From contig JAAOOA010000167.1 of NCBI GenBank assembly GCA_012861695.1, forward strand, positions 173,501-237,500: a stretch of 64,000 nt of DNA. Reading direction: 5' to 3'. Every line of letters starts with the position of its first letter. The stretch's first letter is position 1. Below the pieces are notes generated by a model. It saw nothing but the letters and a program-made list of their open reading frames with translations, ran no database searches and had not been told where the DNA came from. Shown one piece after another: positions 45,501 through 56,370 of this stretch. The position numbers were made by a program, and so were the translations under genes. Origin of the DNA: Trematomus loennbergii (Eukaryota > Chordata > Actinopteri > Perciformes > Nototheniidae).

Positions 45501-47675
45501 ACCGTGTTCAGGAGATCCTCGTAGTCTTTGTCCTTCAGACAGTCCTCCAGAGATTTCTTCAGATGTTCCTCCACACTCCCAGCAGCTGATGATGTGTTTC
45601 TGAGACACAGAGTGAGCAGCAGCAGCCAGACGACACCTGGAAACACAGATATTATTATTCAGGGGTGAAGGGGAGTCAATGGAGAGAGGGACATTTTAAA
45701 TTGTGACTCTGTGCTTCCCTTGGTGCTTTACAAAAAATAAATAAGAATTTAGTGCAAAAGAAACATTTATTTAATTTGATTAATGATTTATTAAACAAAG
45801 AAGGTGTATAAAATATGTCGATTACATATCATAAAGATTATTTTAGCAACATGGAAATTCAAAGTGATTTACATGAAATAAGAGATTAAAAAAGTCTTAA
45901 AAACGAAAAAGACTAAGAAAATTAGGGTTATAAAATATGGCAACACAAACTGCAAAAAAATTAAAGAAGGTCGATTTAATTAACAAAAATACTTGTTATT
46001 GATCATTATTCTGATGATTTCCTTTTTAAGGGGGATACAATATGGCAAAAGCCTGAATACATGTTATTTATTTAAACAGTCAATAAAAAGTCAAGTCTAC
46101 GTAGAAAAAACATTAAAACCTAATTCTTTTTTTTTAATGACTTGCAGTTAAACCTAGTGGGTTTATATTCTCATTTCTTTTAAAAGTCCCATGTCATGGC
46201 CATTTCTACTGATCATAATTCCATGAGGTCTTCTAGAATAAATGTATATTGTGCAATGTTCCAAACTCACATTGGTTTCTCAAACAGCATCTCTGTATAG
46301 TATGTGTATTCACTCTCTGTTCTAAACGGCTTGTTGAAGCTCCTGCCCCCCCCCCTCTCTGTGAGCCCAGTGGCACAGCAAAACCCAGCCCGAACACACA
46401 CCCACACCCGCAGCCTGTCTGGGAGTTTGTGTGTGTGCTCACACACCGACTCACAGCCTCGCCGCGTCCCGCCGTCTCAGGGAGGAAAATCGGCGGAGCT
46501 GCAGCTGAGAAAAGATTGAGTGTGTGTGTGTGTGTGAGGAAGTCCGCGGATTTAACGTAACGGCTCCACGGATTGGTCCATGTGGATATGGGCACGTCAC
46601 TGTACCCAGGAATAAAAAGAGAAATCTCCAACGAGGCGTTCTGGGGCAGCATAGACAGGTCTTTTCTGTGTCAGAGTTTTACTCGCTACAGGGTGTACTT
46701 TGAGGTTTGGGACTCTGCAGACCGTTTACATGCAGAAGCTACAGAGCACACAAGGGGACCGGAAAAGCATGACATGGGACCTTTAACACACCATGTGACC
46801 TGTAAAATACTTCCTGTTAAATCCTTATTTTTCATCATGCGGTGATGAATGATAACTGAAACCATGAACTCAGAAAGCAGAACAAGTGACCGCAGCAAAT
46901 CTGCATGAAAAACTCTCAACAGACATCATTTCAGGGAATTTCCAAAGATGTCTGTCTCTGATATTTTGTCTTTTTGAAATAGAGTAAAAACACAATATTG
47001 CTGCAAAAGAATACTCACAGGATTTCCACTTCACTGTCTGAGGATCCATCTCAGTTCAGCTTTCTGAAGAAGGGAAACAGAAACTAAAGGAGGCAGACAT
47101 CATTAAATCCTGACAAACATGTACAGTATTTCATCTTGTAAAGTGACGAGACAAACACCATTTACAGTTATTAAGAAACACACCAAGGATCTTTCAGCCG
47201 CAGTGTGTGTGTGTGTGTGTTGTGTGTGTGGTGTGTGTGTGTGTGTGTGTGTGTGCTCTCTGCTGTCTCCGATCATCCCATCTATTTATCACCAGATTGT
47301 AAAAGCAATATATATTTGTATAAACTTAAATTAAAACGTTATAACATTTAACACATTTATATTATATATATATTTAAAAGCATATATTGGCTTATTATGT
47401 TTTCCTCTGTTTTCTTGTTTTACATTTAATGTTTTCATATTCCTCCTCATATATATATATTTATGTTTTTCAATAAAGCTTTTAATATTTTATTTTCTAT
47501 TATATTTACACCACTCTCCCTTCAGGGTCTGGTTACTTCCAATCTAGGTGTGTAATCTTTATACATTATCTAAGACACATCTTGCAGATATATATAAGTA
47601 TTTTAATAAACTTAATAACAAATAAAAGTATTCTTACCTTTGTTGGAGCCTAAACAACAAACGGTGCCGTCACAG
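39524..47675 (-). CDS. Secreted L-amino-acid oxidase (FAD-dependent), eight coding exons
   Basis: It oxidises L-amino acids to keto acids, releasing ammonia and H2O2. Fish homologues are secreted antibacterial proteins of skin, gill and blood, related to IL4I1. Coding exons: 47,049-47,019; 45,636-45,395; 45,149-45,037; 42,402-42,202; 41,921-41,853; 41,707-41,571; 40,617-40,132; 39,829-39,524. The 5' exon 47,675-47,638 and 47,063-47,050 are untranslated. Exons 1 and 2 give a signal peptide ([11 protein letters not shown], then [11 protein letters not shown]). The FAD site is [17 protein letters not shown], followed by [23 protein letters not shown] and, in exon 8, [18 protein letters not shown] are family motifs. 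The total is about 528 residues, the usual size. Exons 4 and 7 are each one base short for their splice phases (near 42,238 and 40,205), shifting the frame. Confidence 0.88.
39853..40030. repeat. Dispersed fish repeat, copy 2, in last oxidase intron
   Basis: AGCTACAGTGTAGAAATGGC and CTCCTCCAACAATGCAAC match the copy at 2,165-2,300. Confidence 0.55.
40795..41375. repeat. About 73-bp intronic minisatellite, 8 units
   Basis: Units share GGCTATAAAGGAACTACAGC, ACGGTCACATGACTTCACG and CCGCTAAGCTAAAGGTGGC, very similar to one another. They lie in the intron between oxidase exons 6 and 7. Confidence 0.9.
43051..44973. mobile_element. Middle TTAA-flanked MITE nested in the outer one
   Basis: Ends CCTGTTAAGCCCGAG and GGGCTTAAGAGG are inverted, and TTAA flanks both (43,047-43,050 and 44,974-44,977). 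It carries phrases seen in many fish genomes (CTCAGGGCTTAAGAGGTTAA at the right end). It is itself interrupted at 43,335-44,489. Confidence 0.65.
43335..44489. mobile_element. Innermost nested element
   Basis: Left end CTTTCACACCAACGCGTTTT and right end AAAAGCGCTGGTGTGAAAG are imperfect inverted repeats that extend over about 45 bp, including GGAGCTAGAG phrases. A (GTT)n run lies at about 44,292-44,318. No transposase is found. The class is uncertain; a Harbinger- or hAT-type MITE would fit. Confidence 0.6.
46180..46786. mobile_element. TTAA-bounded MITE in oxidase intron 1
   Basis: Left end TTAAAAGTCCCATGTCATGG and right end GCATGACATGGGACCTTTAA are inverted over about 18 bp, with TTAA at each edge. 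It contains short open frames on both strands but no transposase. It lies between the first and second coding exons of the oxidase. Confidence 0.75.
47203..47254. repeat. (GT)n microsatellite
   Basis: An interrupted GT run of about 50 bp, in the intron between the 5' untranslated exon and the first coding exon of the oxidase. Confidence 0.9.
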
Positions 47676-47712
47676 AGAGCTGAGGTGGAATAAAACCCTC
47701 CTATATATCCCC
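47638..47712 (-). promoter_or_regulatory. TATA-box promoter and 5' untranslated exon of the oxidase gene
   Basis: On the minus strand GGATATATAGGAGG lies at about 47,712-47,699. A donor site CAAAG/GTAAGA at 47,638/47,637 follows some 65 bp later. The matching acceptor CTTCTTCAG ends at 47,064, 14 bp before the start codon. A start near 47,675 fits the TATA spacing. This is prediction from sequence only. Confidence 0.5.
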
Positions 47713-48394
47713 AGAGTCTCCCTCTGACCTCAGAGGGCAGGACCTTTGCACCGGCCAAGGTTCTCTTTCCCAAGTCTTGGGAAATCAGGTTGATGTCCTC
47801 TTGTGTTAACAATTATATGGAATTGTATTGTATTTCTCTAACACCTAACATGCACTAGAACATCAGTGGAAATGTATTTTTGGGGGATTGAGGTATTCAA
47901 ACACAAATCAGCCAAAAATAATATAATACAAGAAAATTATGTGAAAATATTAATATTTTTAATTTGAAGAAGTTAGTATTCAACCTCTAGTTCCCTCTAT
48001 ATATCCAAATATACAAAACTCAACAAACATTAATATATATTTATGATTTTGTTTTACTAACTATACAAACAAATCAGTTGAAAATAAAAAACTCAAAATA
48101 TTGTTTCTATTTGTTTATTTTAGTAACTCACTCAATAAATAATAAAATTCTTACAAGCTAATCTGTAAATATATGGAAGAACAGGTATTAAAAACCTCAC
48201 TCAGTTAAAGAGTATTTAATCCATGTTATCTTTTACTTGTTTGTATGTATGTGGTGAAAAGTGCAACTGTTAATGGACTGCATTATTACAGAGTTTAGAT
48301 AAATCATTATATAATAAAAAATCCCCAAATGTTAATGTTACACCTGCTCTTAGAGTCACCTTTCAATATAAACTTTTAACATTCTGGAAGCATC

Positions 48395-48615
48395 ATTCAA
48401 CGTTCACTTTATTTATTAAATACGTTAACATCAGGGTTTGTTTCTTCTCATATTGTAATCTCATCAGCTGGTCGACATGTGTGAATCATTTCTTGGTAAT
48501 CTCGCCAAAAAGTGAACTGAAAAGAGGAAATAAAGAGCGGATTGATTTTATTATTGAGTCATTTGGGATTTCCTCCGCTAACCATGTGCTTTTTCGTTTC
48601 CTATTTACTCTATTT
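48395..48615. repeat. Duplicated flank, copy 2
   Basis: Matches 38,710-38,910 (and patches at 37,848-37,910) in direct orientation, upstream of the oxidase promoter. This would be expected if the oxidase lay in a tandem array with a repeat length near 9.7 kb. Confidence 0.6.
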
Positions 48616-48617
48616 TT

Positions 48618-49560
48618 CATTGTCCATCCATCCATCTTCTCCCGCTTATCCGTGGTCGGGTCCTGGAGGTATCAGTTCCAGCAGAGAGCCCCAAACGTTC
48701 CTTTCCCCTCATCAACCAGCTCTGACTGGGGGTCCCAAGGCGCTCCCAGGCCAGAGAAGAGATATAACCCCTCCACCTGGTCCTAGGTCTACCCTCGGTC
48801 TCCTCCCAGCTGGACGTGCCTGGAACACCTCCCTAGGGAGCAAGGCCGTAACCATGGAGTCAACATTGGGGGGGACCAAAAATTCAATCAAATTTGAATA
48901 CTAATTTCCTGCTATTCTAAAGGAACATATATAAAAATTCACTAACACATGGGATACTTTAAAACCTGTTTTTTTTAATGTTGAAGTTAAAAGCATCAAT
49001 CTGGTGCACTTTGAGAGCAACATTAGGGACTAAATCTATTGATACATCTCTCAACATCCATATGAAACAGAACTGTAAACAGATTTACTTTTTCTTTTTG
49101 TATTTTACAAATCACTCCCCTAGCTACTATTCCTGAAAAGTTCGGTTTTAACATCAGAACTACAAGTTATTTACACAAAGAAGCTAAACCGGAGGGTTCA
49201 TTAACATTACCATTACGAAATAAAATAATGTAGATTACTTTAGGGCTAACTAGAAAAAGATACTAGTTAGGCTATATATTGGGGGGGACATTTTGAGCGT
49301 ATCTGAATATTGGGGGGGATGTGTGTCCCCCAATGTATATGGTGAATTTGGCCCTGCTAGGTAGGCGCCCAGGTGGCATCCTTACTAGGTGCCCGAACCA
49401 CCTCAACTGGCTCCTTTCGACGCAAAGGAGGAGCGGTTCAACTCTGAGTCCCTCCCGGATGACTGAACTTCTCCCCTTATCCCTAAGGGAGACGCCAGAC
49501 ACCCTGCGGAGAAAACCCATCTCGGCCGCTTGTATCCGCGATCTCGTTCTTTCGGTCATG
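48618..49560 (-). mobile_element. 5'-truncated LINE, C-terminal end, split by a MITE
   Basis: On the minus strand from 49,559 the frame reads AAEMGFLRRVSGVSLRDKGR, then LLLCVERSQLRWFGHLVRMP, a C-terminal segment very common in fish LINE polyproteins. The rest of the 3' end continues at 48,837-48,618 (for example GGAGAAGATGGATGGATGG in reverse) after the insertion at 48,838-49,360. The frame is broken. Confidence 0.75.
48838..49360. mobile_element. MITE with about 35-bp inverted ends, inside the LINE
   Basis: Left end AGCAAGGCCGTAACCATGG, then ACATTGGGGGGGA; the reverse of the right end gives AGCAGGGCCAAATTCACC, then ACATTGGGGGACA. It interrupts a LINE whose halves lie on each side. It shares GCATCAATCTGGTGCACTTT with 28,815, so the family is repeated in the window. 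Confidence 0.6.
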
Positions 49561-50586
49561 ACATTTTTATTATTTGCTTATTTATTGTTCCTAGAAAGAA
49601 TTGTTTCAGTCCTTTTGAACTGGTTGCTCAATATCTTTATATGTATTATAAAGGATTAATATATATATATATATATATATATGTGAAAAGAGGGAAAAAC
49701 TGTTCAAGTTAAACTGAAATGGTTAAAGCAAATGTGTGAATTTATCAATATCAATATCGAAATACGTGAAATTGAATTAAATGAAAAACCTAAAAAAAAA
49801 GTTTGGGATAAAGTAAGTTAAATTAAGAATGCGCAATAAAATATAAACAATTAAATAAAGATTTTTATTTAAACCTAAGAATTAAAAATGTGGAGTAAAG
49901 ATTTGAAAAAATTAATAATTATACCAACATATAGTAAGTTATAAGTTGAATACTTATACAAATAATTAAATATATCATGTTTAGATGAATAACATATTGT
50001 TACTATTAATATTAGATATAGTAGTAGTCATTTATATGCAGGAATAAATTACATCAATTTATTTTGTTTTATTGTATTTTTATAAATTAAAAGTCAGTTG
50101 ACTAAAACACTGCAGATATTAAAAACATTAATTGCATTTATAAGATCAAAAATCATCCGTTTGAATTGATTTAAATTCTAAAGTACATCATAACACCAAA
50201 AGCCGTAATACAAACGAGAGAAAGAGAGAATACTAAACCCCATTTCGTCATCTTCAGTGAAACTAAAACAAAGTGTTTTTGGAGCCCGTCCCAGAACCAG
50301 ATGGCAGAAATATAATGAAAACATATCACCTTAATATTAAACATATCTCTCACGGGACATTAAAAACATATTTGGAAGTTAACATGGCCGTAAGCAAATA
50401 TCAAAATCAGCATCATGTAAATACAAAAATAAACACATTTTTACATCTTAACTACATAGACTTGAATAGTGAATTATATTTTTGGCATATACACCGTCTG
50501 AGTCTTATTGTTCCTGTGAATAATGTTCAGATATTTTATAATGTTGTAAGCACAATAAGAGCAGAAAAGAGGGTAGTTAAAATATG
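49561..50586. other. AT-rich stretch with no gene seen
   Basis: Includes an (AT)n run near 49,660-49,682. The 3' flank of LTD gene copy c lies at the right. No element or frame is recognised. Confidence 0.45.
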
Positions 50587-53500
50587 TCAGTACATCCAGA
50601 ATGAATCGAGGGTGAACCACACTCTGTCTCCGGTCTTCCAGGGCTTCAGATCCTTCCACTCCAGCTCAGTGTTAGAACGATTGGGACCATAACCCGCTGC
50701 CCACATCTGTATAATACAAAATCACAGACTTACAAGCAGAATCATTAATCAAATAAATGAATGCAGGGAAAATGCAACAGCGTAAAGTGAGAAAACAAGA
50801 AAGACTCACAGTGACACATCTTCCAGCCTTGAGTTTGAAAGATTGATCAAATGTGTACATGCAGGTGTTGTTGTCGTTAACCTGCTGATGTAACTCCAAG
50901 CCTCCCAGGTGATTGTCCTGAAGGAAGTTAAATAAGGGGAGGGAGGATGAGAGACAGAAAGACTGACAACAAATTACACAAAAACAAGAGAAAAGGGGTT
51001 CTTAAAGTTAAACAGGTCATTATGAGAGTTAGAAGAAGAAGAAGAATGAAACAGCTCATTAGGAGTAAATGATAGTATTCACTCTCATAAGCACTCGTAT
51101 AGAGATCATCCACACGACATTACCTCAGTTGTAATGTTTTTGAGACGGATACAGATGCCCTGTTGGCGGACCTCAATATTCAATCCTGTACGAGGGGGTC
51201 GCGTGTGGTTAAACACGGCGCGGCTGCGGTGTACTTCCACAGATTGAGAATTATAAAACTCTTCACATCCTCCTGCCTGAAACTAAGGGGAGAAAACACG
51301 GAACCACGTTACAATAAGACTAAAGGGTTTATAATTAGCTTATTAATTAGGTTGTAAACATTTATTAATCATTAAGAACCATTTATAAACCAGTTCATAC
51401 ATAGTTTTCATACGTCAACACAGGCTCACTATTTGGCAAGATGACTAAACCTTATATTGGCTACTTAGCGAGAATCCACTCAGTGAGCAACAGATACCAA
51501 GGATGCTGGCTGATGAAGAAGTAAGCTAGGTAGCCAATATAAGGCTTAGCAGTACAGATAAATGTGGGCTCACTATTTGGCAAGCAACCGGTCACAGTTG
51601 CCCTGTTTATCTCATGTCTTATAAAAGCTTATTAATGACTTATAAAGTGTTCACAACCTAATTAATACATTAATTACAAACTATTCGTAAACCCTTTATA
51701 AGGGTAGTCTTATTGTGAAGTGGTACAGAAAAGAGTCATCCATCATCTTTGAACTCAGCTGTTTGATCCCTGTGACACGCTGTGATCCATCTCATTTGGT
51801 GTCTCAGTTTGTTTTCATGTCTAGTTTGAGTTGTCTTTGTCTCACATATCAACTACTTGTAAAGAAGATTAAACTAAGTGTGAAAAAAACAATATAAACA
51901 ACGTATCTTTTTAGTCCTTCACTTCTTTCTCATTTGGTGTCTCAGATTATCTCTCAAGGTTAGTTTGATCACTTTAGCCTCTTGAAGAATCAATGTTTTT
52001 TGGAGAAGATGAAATAAAGATTTGAATTAAGTTGTCCACCACCTTCTTTGCAAATCCCCAAGCTTTCTTTCCCCTCTGCTTCTTCTCATGGGGTTGTTGG
52101 TTCCCCTCGGAGACACCACATGAAGGAGATGAAGCACTGAGAGGAACTGTGAGCTTCAGGTCTTTCTCAGCTTCCTCTCTGCTGGTCTTCTCCTCTGGGA
52201 CCGGCAGAACCTGCAAGATAAAGAGAGATACAGACATTTCAACTTTTACTTTCAACTAATTCAACATTATATCCTTGTCTGGGTGAAAGTTAGTTCCTGC
52301 TCTGCATCACATTTTCTCTCACAGGACAATAAATAATTGATCTGCTTCACAGTGGCATTGAGTACAGTTTGAGTTGTTTGGTGTCTCAAATTCTCTTTGG
52401 TTAGTTTTATCACTTTGGCCTCAGCAAAAGATCTGTGTAACACAGAAAATTAAAAACACGGTTTTGGTAAAAAAAGAAATTCTAGGAAACACTTTAACCG
52501 ACTGCGTGCTTCACATCCGTCTTCCTGCAAACTGTATCTGTGAATGAAGCTGACAGATATTTGAAGCAGCAGGAGCCTCTTCTAAAGGGCGTTGAAGGTC
52601 TAGTTCAGGGGTCTAGTTCAGGGGTCGGCAACAGGCGGACCGCGGTCCGGATCCGACCCAGACGCCGCCCTATAAGGACCCGGACCTATAATCAATACAT
52701 TAATAGGATTTCAATTTTGACAGGGCGATTCTATTTTAACCGCTGCCGACAGGGGGCGAAAGAGACGAGTGAGCGATACAGAGAGAGAAACACAGAAGAA
52801 GAGATGAGAGAGTGGCAGATAGAAGAGGAGAGGAAAGTGAGTAAAGAGAATAATTAGCGATACAGGGAGAGAAGACGGAGAGGAGAGTGAACAGGCGTGT
52901 TAGCGGCAGACAGGGAGAGACAAATAATTACACATGGCGCTCTCCAAGAAGAGGAAAGTGGAGAGTGAGAACAGAGCTTTTAACCCTGAGTGGACTCATT
53001 CATGTTCATCCTGCCCACTGGGAGCACAGAGCCAGTGTGTCTCATCTGTTCAGAGACCGTGGCGCTCATTAAAAGTGCCAAAACGCCACTATGAGACAAA
53101 ACACAAAGTGCTTGACCAAACATTCCCTCTCAAGTCAGAACTGAGGTCACACAAATAAGCAGTCTCAGAGCCCGATATGATCAGTCCACCAGGATCAAAA
53201 TTAAAACTAAATATGGTTCCAGGGCAGGCTAACCGAGGCTAACCAATGAGCACCTGCATGTGTGTATGAGAATGGCCCTGTCACCATTTCAGCCCAGATT
53301 TAAACTCCTGGCAGGACAAGCTCAAGCTCAATTCTCGCACTGAATTAAACAAAGTGAGTGAGGGACTGCAATATAAGAGGGAAAGAAAGAGAAACTTTAA
53401 ACTGTTCAATTGTTATGATTTGTAAAGACTGATATTGTTCTATAATCGGCTGAAACTGTTAAGTCATGATGTGAAACGGTTAACAAAGAAAAAGGGAAAC

Positions 53501-54061
53501 TGAAGCTGCTGCTACACTTTATTTTATTTATCTAAAATTAAGCACTTTTAAGATGCAAACATTTCAAAAGCTATTTTATTTATTTTCTCTATTTTATTTT
53601 TAAATGCAGCCAGAGAGGAACATTACACATATCCACAGTATTTACTGTATATCTGTATAGTTCAATGTTAATTGACAATAAATATTGTTGTTTTTTTAAT
53701 TGTACTTTCTTTATTTGATTGGCAGTCAGTTGTTGATTACATGCAGACGTTGATAAAGCTACAGGCTACTTCAATATCACACTAATTCATAAAGCAACTT
53801 AGACATGTTGATGTTCCGGACCTTTGCATGGGGACATTTTCTCTAACTGGACCTCGTTGAATTTTAGTTGAATACCCCTGATCTAGTTGATGCTGAACAT
53901 GAGTCACTGCAGGATCTCATGCTGTGTGTGAAGGACTTTCAGAGGAGACCACAAACCTTTTTCTGCAGCTTCTCCTCCAGGATGTGAACTTTCTTCTCAG
54001 GTTCCTCCCTCCTCTGTTGCTCCTCCTCAAACTTCTGTCTGGACACCAGCAGCCGTTTTAA
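50587..54061 (-). CDS. Coiled-coil / lamin-tail-domain gene (copy c)
   Basis: Exons on the minus strand: 54,061-53,957 (LKRLLVSRQKFEEEQQRREE, a charged coiled coil); 52,212-51,974 (coiled-coil start VLPVPEEKTSREEAEKDLK, then KKAWGFAKKVVDNLIQIFI and a stop, apparently an alternative last exon); 51,282-51,124 (53 codons, ends GLNIEVRQQGICIRLKNITT); 50,917-50,810 (36 codons, NHLGGLELHQQVNDNNTCMY and FKLKAGRCVT); 50,706-50,587 (MWAAGYGPNRSNTELEWKD, then stop). The last three are intact and in phase. They follow the lamin Ig-fold tail: lamins read IRLKN.S..DQ..G.W....Q..(D)....Y.FP..F.LKAG..VT.WAAG......DLVWK. The function is unknown; the lamin tail normally serves in protein or DNA contacts in the nucleus. 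The upstream exons are displaced by repeats. Confidence 0.65.
51302..51727. mobile_element. Fold-back MITE inside copy c
   Basis: About 100 bp at the ends are imperfect inverted repeats (GTTACAATAAGACTAAAGGG on the left; CCCTTTATAAGGGTAGTCTT with ATTGTGAAGTGGTAC on the right). A second inverted pair, TTATATTGGCTACTTAGC and TAGGTAGCCAATATAAGGC, lies inside, with the direct repeat GGCTCACTATTTGGCAAG at about 51,424 and 51,567. It sits between the LTD exons and the coiled-coil exon. Confidence 0.65.
52619..53880 (+). mobile_element. Decayed hAT transposon with ZBED-like N-terminus
   Basis: Ends CAGGGGTCGGCAAC and GAATACCCCTG are the imperfect inverted ends of a hAT element. The 8-bp flanks GTCTAGTT and ATCTAGTT match at 7 of 8 bases, the hAT target-duplication length. 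From 52,934 a frame reads MALSKKRKVESENRAFNPEW, and later PKRHYETKHKVLDQTFP. This is the BED-type zinc-finger start of hAT transposases related to GTF2IRD2/ZBED proteins, with a small deletion and frame changes. The catalytic part is missing. It lies in an intron of copy c. Confidence 0.75.
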
Positions 54062-54210
54062 CTGAAAGAGAGAGGCAGAGATCAGGAATGTTTATTGGAG
54101 AATGTGACTCAACATGACAAATCTCAAGTATCAAGGCGTCTGATTTTTGTGATTTGTTTTGTTACAGTTGAGAACAGTTCTACAGCTTGAACAGAAAAAA
54201 CTCAAACCAA

Positions 54211-55500
54211 GTGTTACAACCCGGCTCTTGGGCTGTAACAACAAGCTGGGAAGCGAGGGGTATGGAAATATAACGATCCTTTATTAGTGGAAACAGCCGC
54301 GGCGCGAGGCTCACAAGGGGAGGGTGCGAGAGAAATGAGAGGGGCTCCCGAAACGCGATGGCTGCCCAGGTGGCTCTTCTTCTTCTCTTTTAATAGTCCT
54401 ACAAATAAACAATACATTGTAAAGCACAAGTATACAGACAGGACGTCACAATTAAATAAAACATATATTAAATAAAAAATGTACTGAAAAATAAGTGACG
54501 AATGAAAGCAAAATCCAGGATTCCACCATCAAAAAGACAACATAGAATAGCGGACTATACGTTCAAATGCGCGTTCCCGTGTCAAGGGGTGCATTTCACG
54601 ACGGGGGTGCATAATTTGACACAACACCCCCTGCTTTTATCCCCAACATCCAAGTGGAAATGTTCGGCAACACAGATCAGCTGCTCACGTGAGAAACCCT
54701 CCAGCAGCTCCTCTGAAGGCGCTCTCAAAAATTCGCTACACTCTCCATCATGACAACACTGCGTGGCACGTTCGCTATTACACAGCCTACACGCCACCGC
54801 GGCCCGCCCGTCCCTCTAACTGCCTAACAGAAACTAACTAAACTCCCCCCTAGTCTTCAGGTGCTAATTACGGCGGGTATTTACGCACTTACTACCGTAA
54901 ACCCGGCGAAGCGACCAGCAAACGGGCAACTCCACCTGCAGCCTCGGCGTGCTCCCGAGCTAATAGCTCCAACCAAGTTCACACCAACAGCCTCCAAAGG
55001 GAGACCGTACTGAAGCCTAACAGGGACAAGACCAACGTGACTGCCGTGAATACATACTCAGTGCGTTACCCTTAACTCTCATTCACAAACAAACAGCTGC
55101 CTTCTAAGTCCCACTACAACACTTACCCTCTTCATGGCTACTCCCAAACAATAAGCTGTGCGCTCCATCACGGCCCACTGCACGCAACCCAGCTGTGTGT
55201 TAAGTTCCTCTCCGTTACACAACAACGGACTCTATTTGCGAAAAACTACCTCCGAATTGACCAGGTTCAAAACCAACGAGCCCCCATATGTTACAACACG
55301 GCTCTTGGGCTGTAACAAAAAGCTGGGAGGCGAGATGAGGAAATATAACGATCCTTTATTAGTGGACACAAAAGTAAACAGCCGCGGGGCGAGGCTCACA
55401 TGGGGGAGTGTGCGAGAGAAATGAGGGAGGGGCTCCCGAAACGCGATGGCTAGCAGCTGCACAGGTGCAGCTCTTCTTCTTCTCTTTTTAATGGCGGATC
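54211..55500 (-). mobile_element. Internally deleted LTR retrotransposon (Gypsy-like)
   Basis: Two direct repeats of about 200 bp begin TGTTACAAC at 54,211 and 55,289 and share CGGCTCTTGGGCTGTAACA, CGATCCTTTATTAGTGG and GGGGCTCCCGAAACGCGATG. Next to the right copy, the minus strand reads TATGGGGGCTCGTTGG, which fits a primer-binding site complementary to a tRNA (Pro-type TGGGGGCTCG). Inside, from 54,797 to 54,582 on the minus strand, FLRAPSEELLEGFSREQLIC followed by VAEHFHLDVGDKS resembles the first residues of fish Gypsy-type Gag. Protease, polymerase and integrase are absent. It also carries the gene's polypurine-side repeat next to the LINE at 55.5 kb. Confidence 0.7.
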
Positions 55501-56159
55501 GCAAATAGCTTTTGGTTGCATACCGCCACCTACTGTACACGAGTGTGTATCATCATGTCATCCCTCTAATAAACCAGCATATCGAAAACATAAAACTAAG
55601 AAACCATTAAATAAATAAAACTAAATAAAAACAAAAAACAAATCATCCATGATCTATTCTAACCTAATGTTACATTATTTTCCCTTTCCCAGTTTCCCTC
55701 AGAAAGGTGAACGGTGCCTTTCTGGTAGCTCTTTCTCCTCTCCTTCTGTTCCTAGAATACCAGCTATTCCACTCCCTCTCTGCCTCTAAACTTTATCCCT
55801 TAATTTTCCTCTTTCTACTCTATAGGTGACACAATGTAATAAAATATGTTCCACATTTTCCCTAACTCCACAGCTCCCACACTTATCACTGTCACTTTTC
55901 CCCATGACATACAGCGTACCATTCAATGCTGTGTGATTTATTCTGAGTCTAGCTATCATGATTTCCTCCCTTCTGTTTCTTTATAAATATTAATTGTGAT
56001 TGTCTTTTGAACTTTATGATACTCTTTGCCTTTCTGGTCTTCCTCCCACCTTTTCTGCCAGATCTCCATCCCTTTCTTCTTAATGACTGCTTTTCCTTCT
56101 CCTTCTCCAAGTTGAACTGGTAATGTGATTTCCTTTTGTAGTGCACTTTTTGCTCATTC

Positions 56160-56370
56160 ATCAGCACACTCGTTCCCTTTCACCCCCTCATGAGCACACT
56201 CGTTCCCTTTCACCCCTCATGAGCACACTCGTTCCCTTTCACCCCCTCATGAGCACACTCGTTCCCTTTCACCCCCTCATGAGCACACTCGTTCCCTTTC
56301 ACCCCCTCATGAGCACACTCGTTCCCTTTCACCCCCTCATGAGCACACTCTTCCCTTTCACCCCCTCATG
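56160..56370 (-). repeat. In-frame 30-bp tandem repeat of an RNase H motif, 7 units
   Basis: The minus-strand unit encodes HEGVKGNECA. A H.G..GNE.AD segment is the conserved C-terminal motif of RNase H in I-type LINEs (histidine loop and final acidic part), and the last unit continues into GNECADE as expected. Two units each lack one base (near 56,216 and 56,351). No other part of the domain is repeated. Confidence 0.8.

Noticed and set aside
46249..46652. Open frames of 100-139 codons on both strands in oxidase intron 1
   Set aside because: They lie inside a TTAA-bounded MITE and show no domain or codon pattern of a gene.
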